Source: Eriocheir sinensis (lineage: Eukaryota; Arthropoda; Malacostraca; Decapoda; Varunidae). From it: 64,000 bases of DNA. Shown here in pieces: positions 1-14,978 of the stretch. Position numbers and translations under genes: made by a program. The stretch covers positions 197,501 through 261,500 of the forward strand of contig NW_026111829.1 of assembly GCF_024679095.1 (NCBI RefSeq), given 5' to 3'. The first letter of the stretch is position 1, and the number at the start of each line of letters is the position of its first letter. Below the pieces are notes generated by a model that was not told where the DNA came from, made no database searches, and worked only from the letters and a program-made list of their open reading frames with translations.

Positions 1-1676
1 CCTTTATGCCTGTTATAAAGATTCTTCAAAATTATGTTTTCTATTCCCTCTGGCCTCAATCCTCAGAAGGCTTATGGACCTGATGGAGTGCCTCCTATTG
101 TCCTTAAAAACTGTGCCTCCGTGCTGTCACCCTGCCTGGTCAAACTCTTTCGCCTCTGCCTGTCAACATCTACCTTTCCTTCTTGCTGGAAGTATGCCTT
201 CACACAGCCTGTACCTAAGAAGGGTGACCGCTCCAATCCCTCAAACTACCGTCCTATTGCTTTACTTTCTTGTCTATCTAAAGCTTTTGAATCAATCCTT
301 AACCGTAAGATTCAAAAGCACCTTTCCACTTCTGACCTTCTATCTGATCGCCAGTATGGGTTCCGCAAGGGGCGTTCTACTGGTGATCTCCTAGCCTTCT
401 TAACTGACTCTTGGTCATCCTCTCTTAGCCGTTTCGGTGAAACTTTTGCTATTGCGCTGGACATATCAAAAGCTTTTGATAGGGTCTGGCACAAATCTTG
501 CTTTCTAAACTACCCTCCTACGGTTTCTATCCTTCTCTCTGTACCTTTATCTCCAGTTTCCTTTCTGACCGTTCTATTTCTGCCGTGGTAGACGGTCACT
601 GTTCTTCCTAAATCTATTAACAGTGGTGTCCCACAGGGTTCTGTCCTATCTCCCACTCTTTTCTGTTGTTCATTGATGATCTTCTTTCCAAAACGAACTG
701 TCCTATCCATTCCTACGCCGATGATTCCACTCTGCATTATTCAACTTCTTTTAATAGAAGACCCACCCTTCAGGAACTTAACGACTCAAGGCTGGAGGCT
801 GCAGAACGCTTAGCCTCAGACCTTACTATTATTTCCGATTGGGGCAAGAAGAACCTGGTGTCCTTCAACGCCTCAAAACACAGTTTCTCCACCTATCCAC
901 TCGACACAATCTTCCAAACAACTATCCCCTATTCTTTGACAACACCCAGCTATCACCTTCCTCAACACTAAACATCCTCGGTCTATCCTTAACTCAAAAT
1001 CTCAACTGGAAACTTCATATCTCATCTCTTACTAAATCAGCTTCCTCGAGGCTGGGCGTTCTGTACCGTCTCCGCCAGTTCTTCTCCCCTGCACAGTTGC
1101 TGTCCATATACAGGGGCCTTGTCCGCCCTCGTATGGAGTATGCATCTCATGTATGGGGGGGCTCCACTCACACAGCTCTTCTGGACAGAGTGGAGGCAAA
1201 GGCTCTTCGTCTCATCAGCTCTCCTCCTCATACTGATAGTCTTCTACCTCTTAAATTCCGCCGCAATGTTGCCTCTCTTTCTATCTTCTATCGATATTTC
1301 CACGCTGACTGCTCTTCTGAACTTGCTAACTGCATGCCTCCCCCCCTCCCGCGGCCCCGCTGCACTCGACTTTCTACTCATGCTCATCCCTATACTGTCC
1401 AAACCCCTTATGCAAGAGTTAACCAGCATCTTCACTCTTTCATCCCTCACGCTGGTAAACTCTGGAACAATCTTCCTTCATCTGTATTTCCTCCTGCCTA
1501 CGACTTGAACTCTTTCAAGAGGAGGGTATCAGGACACCTCTCCTCCCGAAACTGACTTATCTTTCGGCCACCTCTTTGGATTCTTTTTAGGAGCAGCGAG
1601 TAGCGGGCTTTTTTTTTATTAATGTTTACTTTTTTGTGCCCTTGAGCTGTCTCCTTTGCTGTAAAAAAAAAAAAAA
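1..1676 (+). mobile_element. Jockey-like non-LTR retrotransposon, copy 1 (5' end outside window)
   Basis: The first base already lies inside the element: the opening sequence matches the second copy from about 50309 onward. The copy runs through the RT region and a 3' UTR that ends in a poly-A run at about 1663-1676, then passes directly into (TAG)n. The 3' UTR (about 1560-1662) closely matches the 3' UTR of the second copy (about 51868-51976), so both belong to one family. The poly-A tail separates this family from the CR1-like elements here, which end in 6-10-bp tandem repeats. Confidence 0.88.
34..1555 (+). pseudogene. Jockey-like reverse transcriptase, frameshifted
   Basis: This encodes the RT that copies element RNA at a nicked target. 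Visible RT motifs are AYGPDGVPP near the start, NYRPIALLSCLSKAFE, the first catalytic block ALDISKAFDRVWHKS, and the catalytic SYADDSTLHYS at about 705-750. The C-terminal part (about 960-1555) ends with the common LINE pattern LWNNLPSSV and SFKRRVSGHLSS. The frame is broken several times; compared with the copy at 50003-51989 single bases are lost near 500 (after HKS), 608 and 875, each in a short homopolymer. The breaks in the two copies differ, so each decayed independently after insertion. Endonuclease and ORF1 are not present in the window. Clade is by motif impression only. Confidence 0.85.
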
Positions 1677-1688
1677 GTAGTAGTTGTT

Positions 1689-1734
<46 letters not shown>

Positions 1735-1794
1735 CACTAGTAGTAGTAGTAGTAGTAGTAGCAGTAGTAGTAGGAGTAGTAGTAGTAGTGGCAA

Positions 1795-1848
<54 letters not shown>

Positions 1849-1857
1849 TAGTGGCAA

Positions 1858-1896
<39 letters not shown>

Positions 1897-1911
1897 CAGT
1901 AGCAGTAGTAC
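1677..1911. repeat. (TAG)n microsatellite with interruptions
   Basis: TAG/GTA trinucleotides run for about 235 bp with occasional GGC, GCA and TTG variants. The tract starts at the poly-A end of the Jockey-like copy and ends where the next LINE fragment begins. Open frames across it are artefacts of a stop-free repeat. Confidence 0.95.
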
Positions 1912-3612
1912 ATACCCGACCGACTTATACATAAATAGCCACAGTGGAAAAGTGAAAGTGTTAAAATCATCTGAGGGAACAACACAAGGTGACCCAATAG
2001 CCATGGCTATGTACGCCCTGGGCCTATCAGTCCTCCAAAATGAAATCGCGTTCGCAGAAACACGGGTGAAACAGGTGGCTTATGCGGATGACCTCTCAGG
2101 TGCTGGTAAAATCTCAGACTTAAAAGGGTGGTGGGACACTGTGAACACCGCCGGCCCTGAGATAGGATACATCCCTAACGCCACCAAGTCTGTCCTTATT
2201 GTCAAACCTGAACATTATGACCATGCCGCAGAAACTTTTAGAGGAAGTGGCGTCATTGTGACAAAAGACGGACAACGACACTTAGGTGCAGTGATCGGGA
2301 CAGAGGTATATAAGAAGGAGTACGTGGGAGACAAAGTAGCTGAATGGGTGAAGGAAATAGAAGCTTTGTCTGCCATTGCCAAGACTGAGCCACACGTTGC
2401 CTATTCAGCGTACACCCACGGCATCCAACATCGGTGGACGTTCCTGATGCGCACCGTCCCCGGCATCAGTCCACTCCTCCGACCACTGGAAAAGGCCGTC
2501 AAGATTGTATTCTTGCCGGCGCTGGTGAAATATCATGCTTTGGGGGAGGGAGAGAGGGATATGTTAGCACTTCCCCCAAGACTGGGTGGGATGGGGATCA
2601 CCAACCCTGAGAAGCTGGCTGATAAGGAAAACCAAAACTCCATCAGCCTTACCAAGTCACTCATCAACAGGATCATAGCTCAGGAGGCAGAGGGCGAGAT
2701 AAACCAAACAGAAATAAGATATATTAAAATAAAAATCTCAGAAGAAAGGCAACAGGCCCAAAAAGACGAGCTGGACCGCCTTACACACCACCTGTCCACA
2801 GAAATGGGTAGAAAAATACACACAGCACAGGAGGCAGGCGCCTCTAACTGGCTAACGTCATTACCAATCAGAGCAAAGGGCTTCAGCCTCAACAAACAAG
2901 AATTTGTCGACGCCATTGCTCTGAGAAATGTCTGGCCGATTGAGGGACTGCCTGATCTCTGTGCATGTGGATCACCAAATGATGTCACCCACACCATGAC
3001 ATGTAAAAAAGGAGGCTTCGTCTGTATTCGACATGATGAAGTGAGGGATCTGACAGCCAGCATGCTCGGGGAGGTATGCCAAGACATCACTACCGAGCCG
3101 GCACTGCTTCCCCTGGACGGCGAACACCTTCGATACAGGACGGCCAATACCTCACAGGAGGCACGGGCTGATGAAAGTGCCCGCGGATTCTGGGTGCGCG
3201 GACAGCGGGCGTTCATGGACATCCGCATGTTTGACCCGATGGCTGCCGTGAGCTGCCCCTGCAAGCCGCCCACCACAGGAACGACCAGGAGAAGACAAGG
3301 GCATACGGTGAAAGAATCCAACATGTGGATCAGGGCAGCTTCAACCCCCTCGTCTTCACCACATCCGGCAGGATGGGTCCCAGGGCCCAATGCTTCTACT
3401 CACGCCTCGCGGAACTAATCTCAGAAAAGAAGCATCAGCCAAGGAGCCACGTTGTCGCCTGGATGAGGTGTCGCCTCTCGTTCTCCCTGCTCAGGTCGGC
3501 CATCCTATGTCTCAGGGGCACCAGACACTCTTGCCCAAAAGCCACCAACATCTCCAATATGGACTATGAAGCCACAGTGGTGGAGAGTGACATTAGGGTG
3601 GGTCGGGAGTGA
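1912..3612 (+). pseudogene. RT C-terminal half plus zinc-binding and restriction-like endonuclease region
   Basis: The frame opens without an ATG. SSEGTTQGDPIAMAMYALG at about 1967-2023 is the RT block before the active site, and QVAYADDLSGAGK at about 2070-2108 holds the catalytic YADD. A lineage-typical long stretch follows. CACGSPNDVTHTMTCKKGG (about 2962-3018) has C-C-H-C spacing, and ARGFWVRGQRAFMDIRMFDP (about 3178-3237) supplies acidic residues like those in the endonuclease of R2-type elements. A frameshift near 3250-3260 moves the final part, with SFNPLVFTTSGRMG and LSFSLLRSAILCLRG, into another frame that ends with TGA at 3610-3612. I recall similar proteins as unnamed RT proteins in marine invertebrates. 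No apurinic-type endonuclease is visible. Confidence 0.72.
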
Positions 3613-3797
3613 CTAGATTAGGGAAGGAATGGGGGATCTGGACGTAATAGATGATAGGTGATTTAGTGCTAGGTAGTATTAGTGATATGGTTGGATGCCA
3701 CAGTCATTAGCGAACAGATTTGGGGCTAATGACCTCCAAACTATGGAGCCCTCCATGACTATGTGTCGGGAAAATAAACATGGGTGGAGGTATCATT
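1912..3797 (+). mobile_element. 5'-truncated non-LTR element with REL-type endonuclease, between (TAG)n tracts
   Basis: The copy begins inside the RT domain immediately after a (TAG)n tract, carries the rest of the RT and the C-terminal region, then about 185 bp of 3' UTR with no poly-A, and ends where a second (TAG)n tract begins. Microsatellite on both sides resembles what is known for Dong/R4-clade elements, which insert in simple repeats. Clade membership is inference. Confidence 0.7.
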
Positions 3798-3847
3798 TAT
3801 GTAGTAGTAGTAGTAGTAGTAGTGGTAGTAGTAGTAGTAGTAGTAGC
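3798..3847. repeat. (TAG)n microsatellite
   Basis: About 16 TAG units with one GGT interruption lie directly at the 3' end of the REL-type LINE fragment. Confidence 0.93.
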
Positions 3848-4192
3848 TGCATCAACATCACCACTACATTTCCGTTATCTCTCTCACCACTAAACGAACC
3901 TTCCGCTTTACTGACCTCATTCTCTCGGCACAAACAGTATATAAATATATTTAATACAAAACCCCTGACAACATAATTATTACAATGATAAATGCAAATG
4001 CGACGAGGCAAAAATGATGATCAATGTAAAAGAAAAAAATAAATGAACTGAGATAAAAAAAAAATCCGAGAATAATTATAACGAAGCGAGGCGGAGGGAG
4101 AGAAATGATTAATGAGGTCATATAATGAAGGGAAAAAAGCCTGGGATACACGATGCAAAGATGGATTTTTAGTGTTTTGTATTTCAGGGAGG

Positions 4193-4269
<77 letters not shown>

Positions 4270-4280
4270 CGCGTGCGCGG
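4193..4280. repeat. (GT)n then (GC)-rich alternating purine-pyrimidine tract
   Basis: About 33 GT units pass into GCGCGCGTGCGCGTGCGC. The whole tract alternates purine and pyrimidine and could adopt Z-DNA. Confidence 0.93.
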
Positions 4281-4348
4281 GTTTAAAAGTGTAATGGAAA
4301 ATATAAAGGGAGGTAAGTGAGATATAGACAGAAAGATAAAAGATACAC

Positions 4349-4349
4349 T

Positions 4350-4390
<41 letters not shown>

Positions 4391-4444
4391 TATACTACTA
4401 CTACTACTACTACTACTACTATTACTACTACTACTACTACTACT
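4349..4444. repeat. (ACT)n microsatellite
   Basis: ACT/CTA trinucleotides run with interruptions TAT and ATT. This is the complement of the (TAG)n motif seen elsewhere in the window. Confidence 0.93.
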
Positions 4445-4837
4445 ATCATTACATAAGCATAAACAACAGTAACACTAACAAGAGCAAGAAGAACAATAAC
4501 ACCCAACAACAACGATAACAAAAACAACAACGGTAAATCTCTCGCCATGACTGACTCGCAACGACTTTCTTCCATGACAAAAAAAGAAAAGGAAAATAAT
4601 GAAAAAAAGCTAAAAGAGATAAAAGTCGAATTATCGAGACACAAGACTGTTTTGCATACTAACTTTTTATCCGTCCTCCTCTTCCTTCCCCCCTTTACCC
4701 TCCTCGGCCCCATTCCTCTTCCCTTGTTAATCAGTGCTGACGATGATTAGCACACCATCTCTAGACATCAAAATATCGAATGACCTTTTAATCTGTGGTG
4801 GCGGCTTGCCCCCCCTTTCCCCTCTCTCTTTCTCTTC

Positions 4838-4985
<148 letters not shown>

Positions 4986-5394
4986 GAATTTCCAAGATCC
5001 AATGACTGTCTTCGCCCTCACGTTTATTAAATTGGTGTCACGGGGGTGGAGAGAGAGAGAGAGAGAGAGAGAGTGAAATTCCCTGTCCTCTTCCTGGCGG
5101 GTTCGTGCTGCTCTTCCGCCGGTGGGTTGCGTCGCGTTGGTCGGGTTTTGTCAACTTTGGATCCCTTTGCGGCGGGAGTCACACGGGGAGGTGAGTCGGG
5201 CCCGTGTTCCTGACCTATTTTACCCCCATTCTCATCTCCCTTTCTTCCTTCTTTTTTTTTCATTTCCTTTTGTCTTCCTTTCCACTCCGTTTCTATCGAT
5301 TTCCTTGACTTCTTTTTTCATCGCTTTTCGTTTTTCTCGATTGTTTTGTTTGTTTAGTTATTTTACAAAGGGAGAGAGAAGATGGAGAGAGAAG

Positions 5395-5671
5395 AGGAGA
5401 AGGAGGAGGAGGAGGAGGAGGAGGAGGAGGAGAAGGAGGAGAAGGAGGAGGAGGAGGAGGAAGAGGAGTTTATTGAAGGACCGTAGGATTGATAGAAGGT
5501 AGTGATTGCGGTTATGATGAAAGGAGGGAGAAAAGAGGAGGAAGATAAATATTAATAATAAGAAGAAGAAAGAAAGAAAGAAGGAAAAAAGAAAGAAAGA
5601 AAGAGAGAAAGAAATAAAGAAAGAAGAAGAAGAAGAAGAAGAAGAAGAAGAAGAAGAAGAAGAAGAAGAAG
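5395..5671. repeat. (GGA)n and (GAA)n purine tracts
   Basis: GGA/GGAGAA repeats occupy about 5397-5470. AAAG-rich sequence and then pure (GAA)n occupy about 5561-5671. The (GAA)n abuts the 3' tail repeats of CR1-like copy A1. Confidence 0.93.
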
Positions 5672-8600
5672 ATAAGAACATAAGAACATAAGAACATAAG
5701 AACGCAGGAGTCTGCAAGAGGCCGGTAGGCCTGTACAAGGCAGCTCCTTTGACCCTAAGCTCCCGTGTATCTAACCCCACCTAATATCGCTGTCCATGAA
5801 TTTATCTAGTCTATTTTTGAATGTGACAATTGTATTGGCACTCACCACATGACTGCTAAGTCTATTCCACTCATCCACCACCCTGTTAGTAAACCAATTT
5901 TTGCCTATGTCCCTGTTGAATCTGAATTTATCCAGCTTAAACCCATTACTTCGTGTCCTACCCGGTTCTCTTACCAACAAACCTTATGAATGTCTCCCTT
6001 ATTAAAGCCCTTCATCCATTTATAAACCTCGATCATGTCTCCACGTACCCTTCGCCTTTCTAGAGAATGCAAGTTTAACTGCTTGAGTCTTTCCTCGTAT
6101 GGCAAGTTTCTCAACCCCTGAATCATCTTAGTCATCCTCCTCTGCACCGATTCTAACATTTTGATGTCCATTCTATAGTAAGGTGACCTGAACTGAACCG
6201 CATAGTCAAGATGAGGTCTAACTAATGCTAAATATAGTTTGAGGAAGACTTCGGGGCTTCTGTTGCTTACGCTCCTTGAAATAAATCCCAGTATCCTATT
6301 AGCTCGATTTCTAGCTTGAATGCATTGTGCCCTTGGACGGAGATCAGAGCTCACTAAGACCCCTAAATCCCTCTCGCACCCAGACCTGCTTATGAGAGTG
6401 TCATTTAAGCAATAGTTATGTGAGGGGTTGTTCCTACCTACACTCAGAATACTGCACTTCCCTACATTGAACTCCATCTGCCATTTATCCGCACCGTCAT
6501 ACAATCTGTTGAGTTCACCTTGGAGAATACTAGCGTCCTGATCCGACTCAATTACTCTACCGATCTTGGTATCATCTGCAAATTTACTAACATCACTACT
6601 AATTCCTGTATCTAAGTCATTGATATAAATAATAAACAAAAGTGGACCTAATACCGAACCTTGTGGGACCCCACTCGTAACACATCCCCAGTCAGATCTT
6701 TTACTATTGATTTGCACTCTTTGCTTCCTATTGCTAAGCCACGCCTTGACCCAGTTCAAAACTTTACCCTCTACTCCGTGAGCCTGTAATTTAAGCAACA
6801 GTCGTTGGTGAGGAACTTTGTCAAACGCTTTACTAAAATCATGATAGATTACATCATAATTTTCATCTCTGTCAACCGCCTCAAATACTTTATTGTAGAA
6901 GGACAAGAGATTGGTGAGGCATGACCTACCTTTTGTGAACCCATGCTGCGAGTCATGAATTAAGCTATGTTTCTCTAAATGCTCCCGAATGTTCCTGGCT
7001 CTTATGGACTCCAGCATCTTGCCTATAACCGATGTTAAGCTAACTGGGCGATAGTTTGAAGCAACTGACCTGTTCCCCTTTTTAAAAATCGGCGTCACAT
7101 TAGCTACTATCCATAGGCTCGGCACATAGCCAGTATTTACCGACATCTTAAAGATGTCGGTTAGTGGGTCACCGAGTACATCACCTAATTCCTTAAATAC
7201 CCTCGGAAATATCCCGTCAGGACCTGGCGACTTGTTCTTCTTAAGCTTATCTATCTCATCCTAAACTACTTGCCTGGTAATGATTATATCCCTCAATTTA
7301 TCGCCATCTCCGCCCTCGTACACCTGAACTCTTTCCGGTATAGTCGTTCGATCCTCCTGTGTGAATACTGAAAGGAAGTAGTCGTTCAACAATGTGCTCA
7401 TATTTTCGTAATTTTCTACTAGCTCCCCTGTGTCTGTTTTCAGCGGTCCAATTTTCTCCCGTGTTTTTGTTCTATACATCTGAAAGAAGCCCTTAGGATT
7501 ACTTTTCGCCTCATTTGCTACTTTGATCTCATAGTTCCATTTTGCTATCCTGGTGTTTTTCTTAACTAATCTAGATAGTTCGACGTACCGGCCCCTGAGA
7601 TGTGTTTCCCCATTCTTTATTTTCTGATAAATTCCCTTCTTTAACCCAATCTCGTGTTTTAGTCCACGAGTCATCCACTTAGGATCATTGTTTTCTTTTC
7701 TAAGTGTTCGCTGTGGTATATGCTGTCCTTGCCCCTCTACTATTACTCTAACTAAATTATTGTAAGACATTTCTACCTGGTTCTCCTGGCTCTCCAATCC
7801 ACAGTTCTGGCCCTCATGAATCCCTAGATTATCCCAGTTTACCCCTTCAAGATGTCTTCGAAGCCCCTCGTAGTTTGCTCTTCTAAAATCTGGCACTAAC
7901 ACTGGGTTTGGTTCGCGGGTTACCGCCCAGTCTAAGCTAAAACGAACCGTTCTGTGGTCACTATTTCCTAACTCTCCGCCCACCTCCAACTCACGTAGCA
8001 AGTTACCATTATTGGTTAGGACTAAGTCTAATATGTGATCTCCTCTGGTAGGCTCAGTAACTACCTGCTTAAGGAAATTATCTTGTATAACTTCAAGAAA
8101 GTCCTCGGCTTCCAGGTCACCCACTAGATCTTCCCAGTCTATATTCCTATAATTAAAGTCCCCCATTACGCAGACATTTCTACTCATACTCGCCCTGCCA
8201 ATCTCCTGTAGTAATATACTCGTGTCCTGCCTGTTAAGGTTGGGTGGCCTGTATATAACTCCTAGAGTTAGTTTTTCTTTCCCTTTGTAAACGTCTACCC
8301 AAACTGATTGTGAATCCATGTTAGTTTTGACTGAATTGTTAACTAACCATTTAAGTGAGTCTTTAACATATAGCGCAACTCCACCTCCCTTTCTGCCCCT
8401 TCTGTCTTTGTGAAACATCTGATAACCCGTTATTTCAAATTCTGATCTAAAATTTCTATTAGCAGTGTCTATCCATGTCTCAGTGATCGCTATTATGTCA
8501 AAATTTTCTGAACAAGCTTCACCCCTTAGTAAGTCTATCTTGTTTCTGAGGCTCCTGCTGTTAGTATAGAAGATTCTTAGCCCGTCCTCTGTTACTCCCC

Positions 8601-8726
8601 TAGAATTACTTCTAAGCTGCCTGGTTATATTATGAGCTAGATGTCCCCTCCCATTACTCCTCCCATTGCTCCCATTACTCCTCCCCCCCTCGCCTATACT
8701 AAAAAATCCCTCAGGGTACCAAGTGA
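5672..8726 (-). mobile_element. CR1-like LINE, family A, copy A1
   Basis: This is a minus-strand LINE with complete endonuclease and RT regions. Its 3' end (low coordinates) has a hairpin AGGCC-ggta-GGCCT at 5719-5732 followed by about four 8-bp tail repeats of TTCTTATG at 5673-5702, the tail type known for CR1. The tail abuts (GAA)n, and the 5' end at about 8726 also abuts GAAGAA sequence. No ORF1 is present, so the copy is 5'-truncated just upstream of the endonuclease. Confidence 0.88.
5771..8700 (-). pseudogene. CR1-like ORF2: endonuclease plus RT, two inactivating changes seen
   Basis: This reads almost end to end. The EEP endonuclease shows LRIFYTNSRSLRNK, IIAITETWID, KGGGVALYVK, VMGDFNYRNIDW and GNSDHRTVRFSL (about 8600-7940). 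The RT shows NYRPVSLTSVIGKMLE, a catalytic block YHDFSKAFDKVPH, SGVPQGSVLGPLLF and FADDTKIGR. The C-terminus ends in NRVVDEWNRLSSHVVSAN and a short Arg-Trp-Gly end. Two breaks are visible: TAG at 7261-7263 where copy A2 has CAG (Gln), and a one-base loss in an A run at about 5985 where A2 has one more A. No ATG is seen at the 5' end because the copy is truncated. So few lesions imply recent insertion. Confidence 0.88.
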
Positions 8727-9400
8727 TGACGAAGAAGAACAGGAAGAAGGACAATGATAAGAAGATAAAGACGGGCAAATTTTAGTTCATAATGAGGGTA
8801 TCTCCTTCAAAGGGTATTCGAGGAGGAGGAGGAGGAGGAGGAGGTAGATAAGGATGAAGAGGAAGAAGAAATATATATGAACAAAATGGGTGAAAGAACA
8901 GGAGGAGGCTGAGGAACAAGAGTAGGAGAAAGACGATAAACGATGATGACGATGATGACGATAATGATGTTAAGGAGGAGAAAGTGAAGGGGCAGGAGAA
9001 AAAAAAGGAGAGGCACAAGACAAGACAACAGTGGAGGAAGGAGCCAGTACAATAATGATCGGTTTCGATGTGAGGAGAAAGAAGTGAGGTGAAGAGGAGG
9101 AGGCGAAGAGGAGGAGCAGGAGAAGGAGGAGGGGGAGGGGGGGGGAAGAAAGAAAGATATGGGAAATTAAAGATGGAGGGTTATGAATGGGATCCTTGAG
9201 AAGTGGGAGAAGGGAGGAGACTAATAGTGACGAGGGGAGAGGAAAGGAGAAGAAGGGAGGGGAAAGGAAGTAAAATAAAGATAAAAAAATAAAGTGAACT
9301 GAAGGGAAGGAAGGGAAGGGAAGCGAAGGAAGAGAGGGGAAGGATATTCTTTATAAACACGAGGATCCTTGACCTTTGATTAGCTTCTGAACTCTTAAAA
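8727..9400. other. Purine-rich low-complexity sequence, no gene seen
   Basis: GA-rich sequence with short GGA runs (8817-8843 and around 9100-9140). The apparent open frames are Ser/Leu-rich translations of simple sequence. Confidence 0.8.
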
Positions 9401-9592
9401 CTAATAGTAATAATAAATACGGATAAAGTAAATTGATAAATATGGCGTCGACGCTAAATATTAATTAATGGTTTTGCTGTGCTCTGAATCCTCCCACTGG
9501 TGCAGAAATATCATGATGGCGTATTATCTAATGACGCAAACATAATAATGATGATAGTGATAATGATCATACTGCTCCCTCCACCAACACCG

Positions 9593-9594
<2 letters not shown>

Positions 9595-9632
<38 letters not shown>

Positions 9633-9782
9633 AACCACAGCAAAGCAAAGGGAAGATGATGAAAAAAATGAGAAAGAAAACAAAACAAAAAGTAAATGAA
9701 AGGAAGACGAACACGAGGAAGAGGATGGGTACTGGAGGAACAGAAAGTGGAAGGGGAAGGGAATAGTTGGGAGATAGTAATG

Positions 9783-9852
<70 letters not shown>
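9595..9852. repeat. (ACT)n and (AAT)n microsatellites
   Basis: ACT/CCA units at about 9590-9635, then an uninterrupted (AAT)n of about 23 units at 9780-9851. The sequence from 9853 to 10285 is pyrimidine-rich with no recognisable gene. Confidence 0.92.
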
Positions 9853-10285
9853 TAATCGACCTTCCGCGGCGCCTCGATAAAGCCTGAGCAGCGACTTCCC
9901 TTCACGTTCCCTTCCCCGCCACGTCACCTTCCCGGCGGCTGGAGTGACAATATCGACGTTTTCCTCTTCTCTCTCCTTCCTCTCCTTTTTTCCTTCCTCC
10001 TTTTCCACTTCTTTCTTCTCCTCTTTCTTGTTTCTTTTACTCTCCTCCCTCCCTTTTTAGTCTCATCTTCCTCTTTTCTTTTCATTCTTCCTCCACTTTC
10101 TTCTCCTCCTCTTTTATTTTACTCTGCTCTTTTCTTATTTTCTTCTATTCCTTTTCTTATCTCCTCTTCCTCTTGTTTATTTCTTCCTCCTCCTCCTTTC
10201 TTTTACGCTCTGCTTTTCTTCCTCTTCCCTACAGTCTTACATTTTTTCACTATTTTACTCTTCATTTTAATATTTTTACTTCCGT

Positions 10286-11545
10286 TTGATTTTTCTCTTC
10301 TTCTTCCTCTTCTCTTTTTCTCCTCCTCCTCCTTTTTTTCTCTGCTTCTCTTCCTCTTCCTCTTTTCTTTTTCTCCTCCTCTTCCTTTTTTTTTTGCTTC
10401 TCTTCCTCTTTCACTATATTTTTCTCTTCCTCTTCTCTTTTTCTCCTGCTCTTCCTTTTTCTCTCTGCTTCTCTTCCTCTTTCACTATATTTTTCTCTTC
10501 CTCTTCTCTTTTTCTCCTGCTCTTCCTTTTTCTCTCTGCTTCTCTTCCTCTTTCACTATATTTTTATCTTCCTCTTCCTCTTCTCTTTTTCTCCTGCTCT
10601 TCCTTTTTCTCTCTGCTTCTCTTCCTCTTTCACTATATTTTTCTCTTCCTCTTCTTCTTCTCTTTTTCTCCTGCTCTTCCTTTTTCTCTCTGCTTCTCTT
10701 CCTCTTCCTCTTCTCTTTTTCTCCTGCTCTTCCTTTTTCTCTCTGCTTCTCTTCCTCTTTCACTATATTTTTCTCTTCCTCTTCCTCTTCTCTTTTTCTC
10801 CTCCTCTTCCTTTTTCTCTCTGCTTCTCTTCCTCTTTCACTATATTTTTCTCTTCCTCTTCTTCTCTTTTTCTCCTGCTCTTCCTTTTTCTCTCTGCTTC
10901 TCTTCCTCTTTCACTATATTTTTCTCTTCCTCTTCCTGTTCTCTTTTTCTTCTGCTCTTCCTTTTTCTCTCTGCTTCTCTTCCTCTTCCTCTTCTCTTTT
11001 TCTCCTGCTTTTCCTTTTTCTCTCTGCTTCTCTTCCTCTTTCACTATATTTTTCTCTTCCTCTTCTTCTTCTCTTTTTCTCCTGCTCTTCCTTTTTCTCT
11101 CTGCTTCTCTTCCTCTTCCTCTTCTCTTTTTCTCCTGCTCTTCCTTTTTCTCTCTGCTTCTCTTCCTCTTTCACTATATTTTTCTCTTCCTCTTCTTCTT
11201 CTCTTTTCTCCTGCTCTTCCTTTTTCTCTCTGCTTCTCTTCCTCTTTCACTATATTTTTCTCTTCCTCTTCCTCTTCTCTTTTTCTTCTGCTCTTCCTTT
11301 TTCTCTCTGCTTCTCTTCCTCTTCTCTTTTTCTCCTGCTCTTCCTTTTTCTCTCTGCTTCTCTTCCTCTTTCACTATATTTTTCTCTTCCTCTTCTTCTT
11401 CTCTTTTTCTCCTGCTCTTCCTTTTTCTCTCTGCTTCTCTTCCTCTTTCACTATATTTTTCTCTTCCTCTTCTTCTTCTCTTTTTCTCCTGCTCTTCCTT
11501 TTTCTCTCTGCTTCTCTTCCTCTTTCACTATATTTTTCCACTTTC
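10286..11545. repeat. Pyrimidine-rich minisatellite, unit about 65-77 bp
   Basis: Tandem units each contain a TTTCACTATATTTTTCTC core, a CTCTTCC run, CTCCTGCTCTTCC and TCTCTCTGCTTCTC. About 17-19 units vary by short CTT/CCT insertions, and some lack the TTTCACTATA core. Because unit changes tend to be multiples of three, both strands have long spurious open frames (a 434-codon one on plus, Lys/Arg/Glu-rich ones on minus). Confidence 0.9.
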
Positions 11546-14050
<2,505 letters not shown>

Positions 14051-14656
14051 CTCAATAACCGTAAAGAAAATGGGCCTCGTGTTAATCCTTACAATTTTCG
14101 TCACCACCAACTACTACTCCTCCTTCTCCTCCTCCTCCTGCGTCTTTTCTTTTGTTTTCCTCTTCTTCCTGCTCTTCCTTTTTGACGTTTTCCTTCGCTT
14201 TTGATTTTGGATTTCTGTTTTTGCGCTTCTTTACTTTTCCTTCCTTTCTCCTTTCTTCATTAGTTTTCGATTTTAATCCTTCCTACACCTCCTCGTTTTT
14301 AGTCCTACTCTTCCGGTTCTTCCTTTTCTTTCTTCTACTTCAGTTTTCATTCACTTTTCTTTCCCCTGTTCTTCCTTTATTTCCCCTTCTCCTCCTTAAG
14401 CCTACTACTTCTTTCTCATTCATTCTGCTGCTTATCCTTTTTCTTCTCTTTTTCCCCTTACTAGATATCCTCCTTTTCTTCCTCCTCCCCCTCCTTCTCC
14501 TCCTCCTGCCCCCTAAGTGTTTGCATACAGCCTTCCGCGCGTCTCGCCACACCACTATCCCGACTTTGCCTTCAATAAAAGTTTCAAAGCCTCGAGATAA
14601 ACTTTGGAATTAGAAAGAGTCGAAAAAAAGCGTTTAGCCGAGTTTACACAAAAGCA

Positions 14657-14759
14657 CAGCCGAGGAGGAGGAGGAGGAGGAAGTGGAAGGTTTAGTGTAT
14701 GATGGTAAGGAAAAATATGAAAAAGTGCTTACACAGTGAAAGAGTTTGCACGTGGAAAG

Positions 14760-14796
<37 letters not shown>
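14657..14796. repeat. Short (GGA)n and (GT)n tracts
   Basis: A short GGA run at about 14661-14680 and about 17 GT units at 14761-14796. The sequence from 14797 to 14978 shows nothing recognisable. Confidence 0.88.
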
Positions 14797-14798
<2 letters not shown>

Positions 14799-14978
14799 CT
14801 TGACCTGACCTTGAGTGAGCGCAGCAAGCCACGGCCAGTGTCCCGTTTTCTTTAACACGGCCTTGAGAAACTTTGAAGAAAACGGGGAAAACATTTCACA
14901 TGGGTGCCATACATACAACTGTGAACCACATGGAACACATATAATAATAATAATAACAACGAATATCATAAATCCGCA

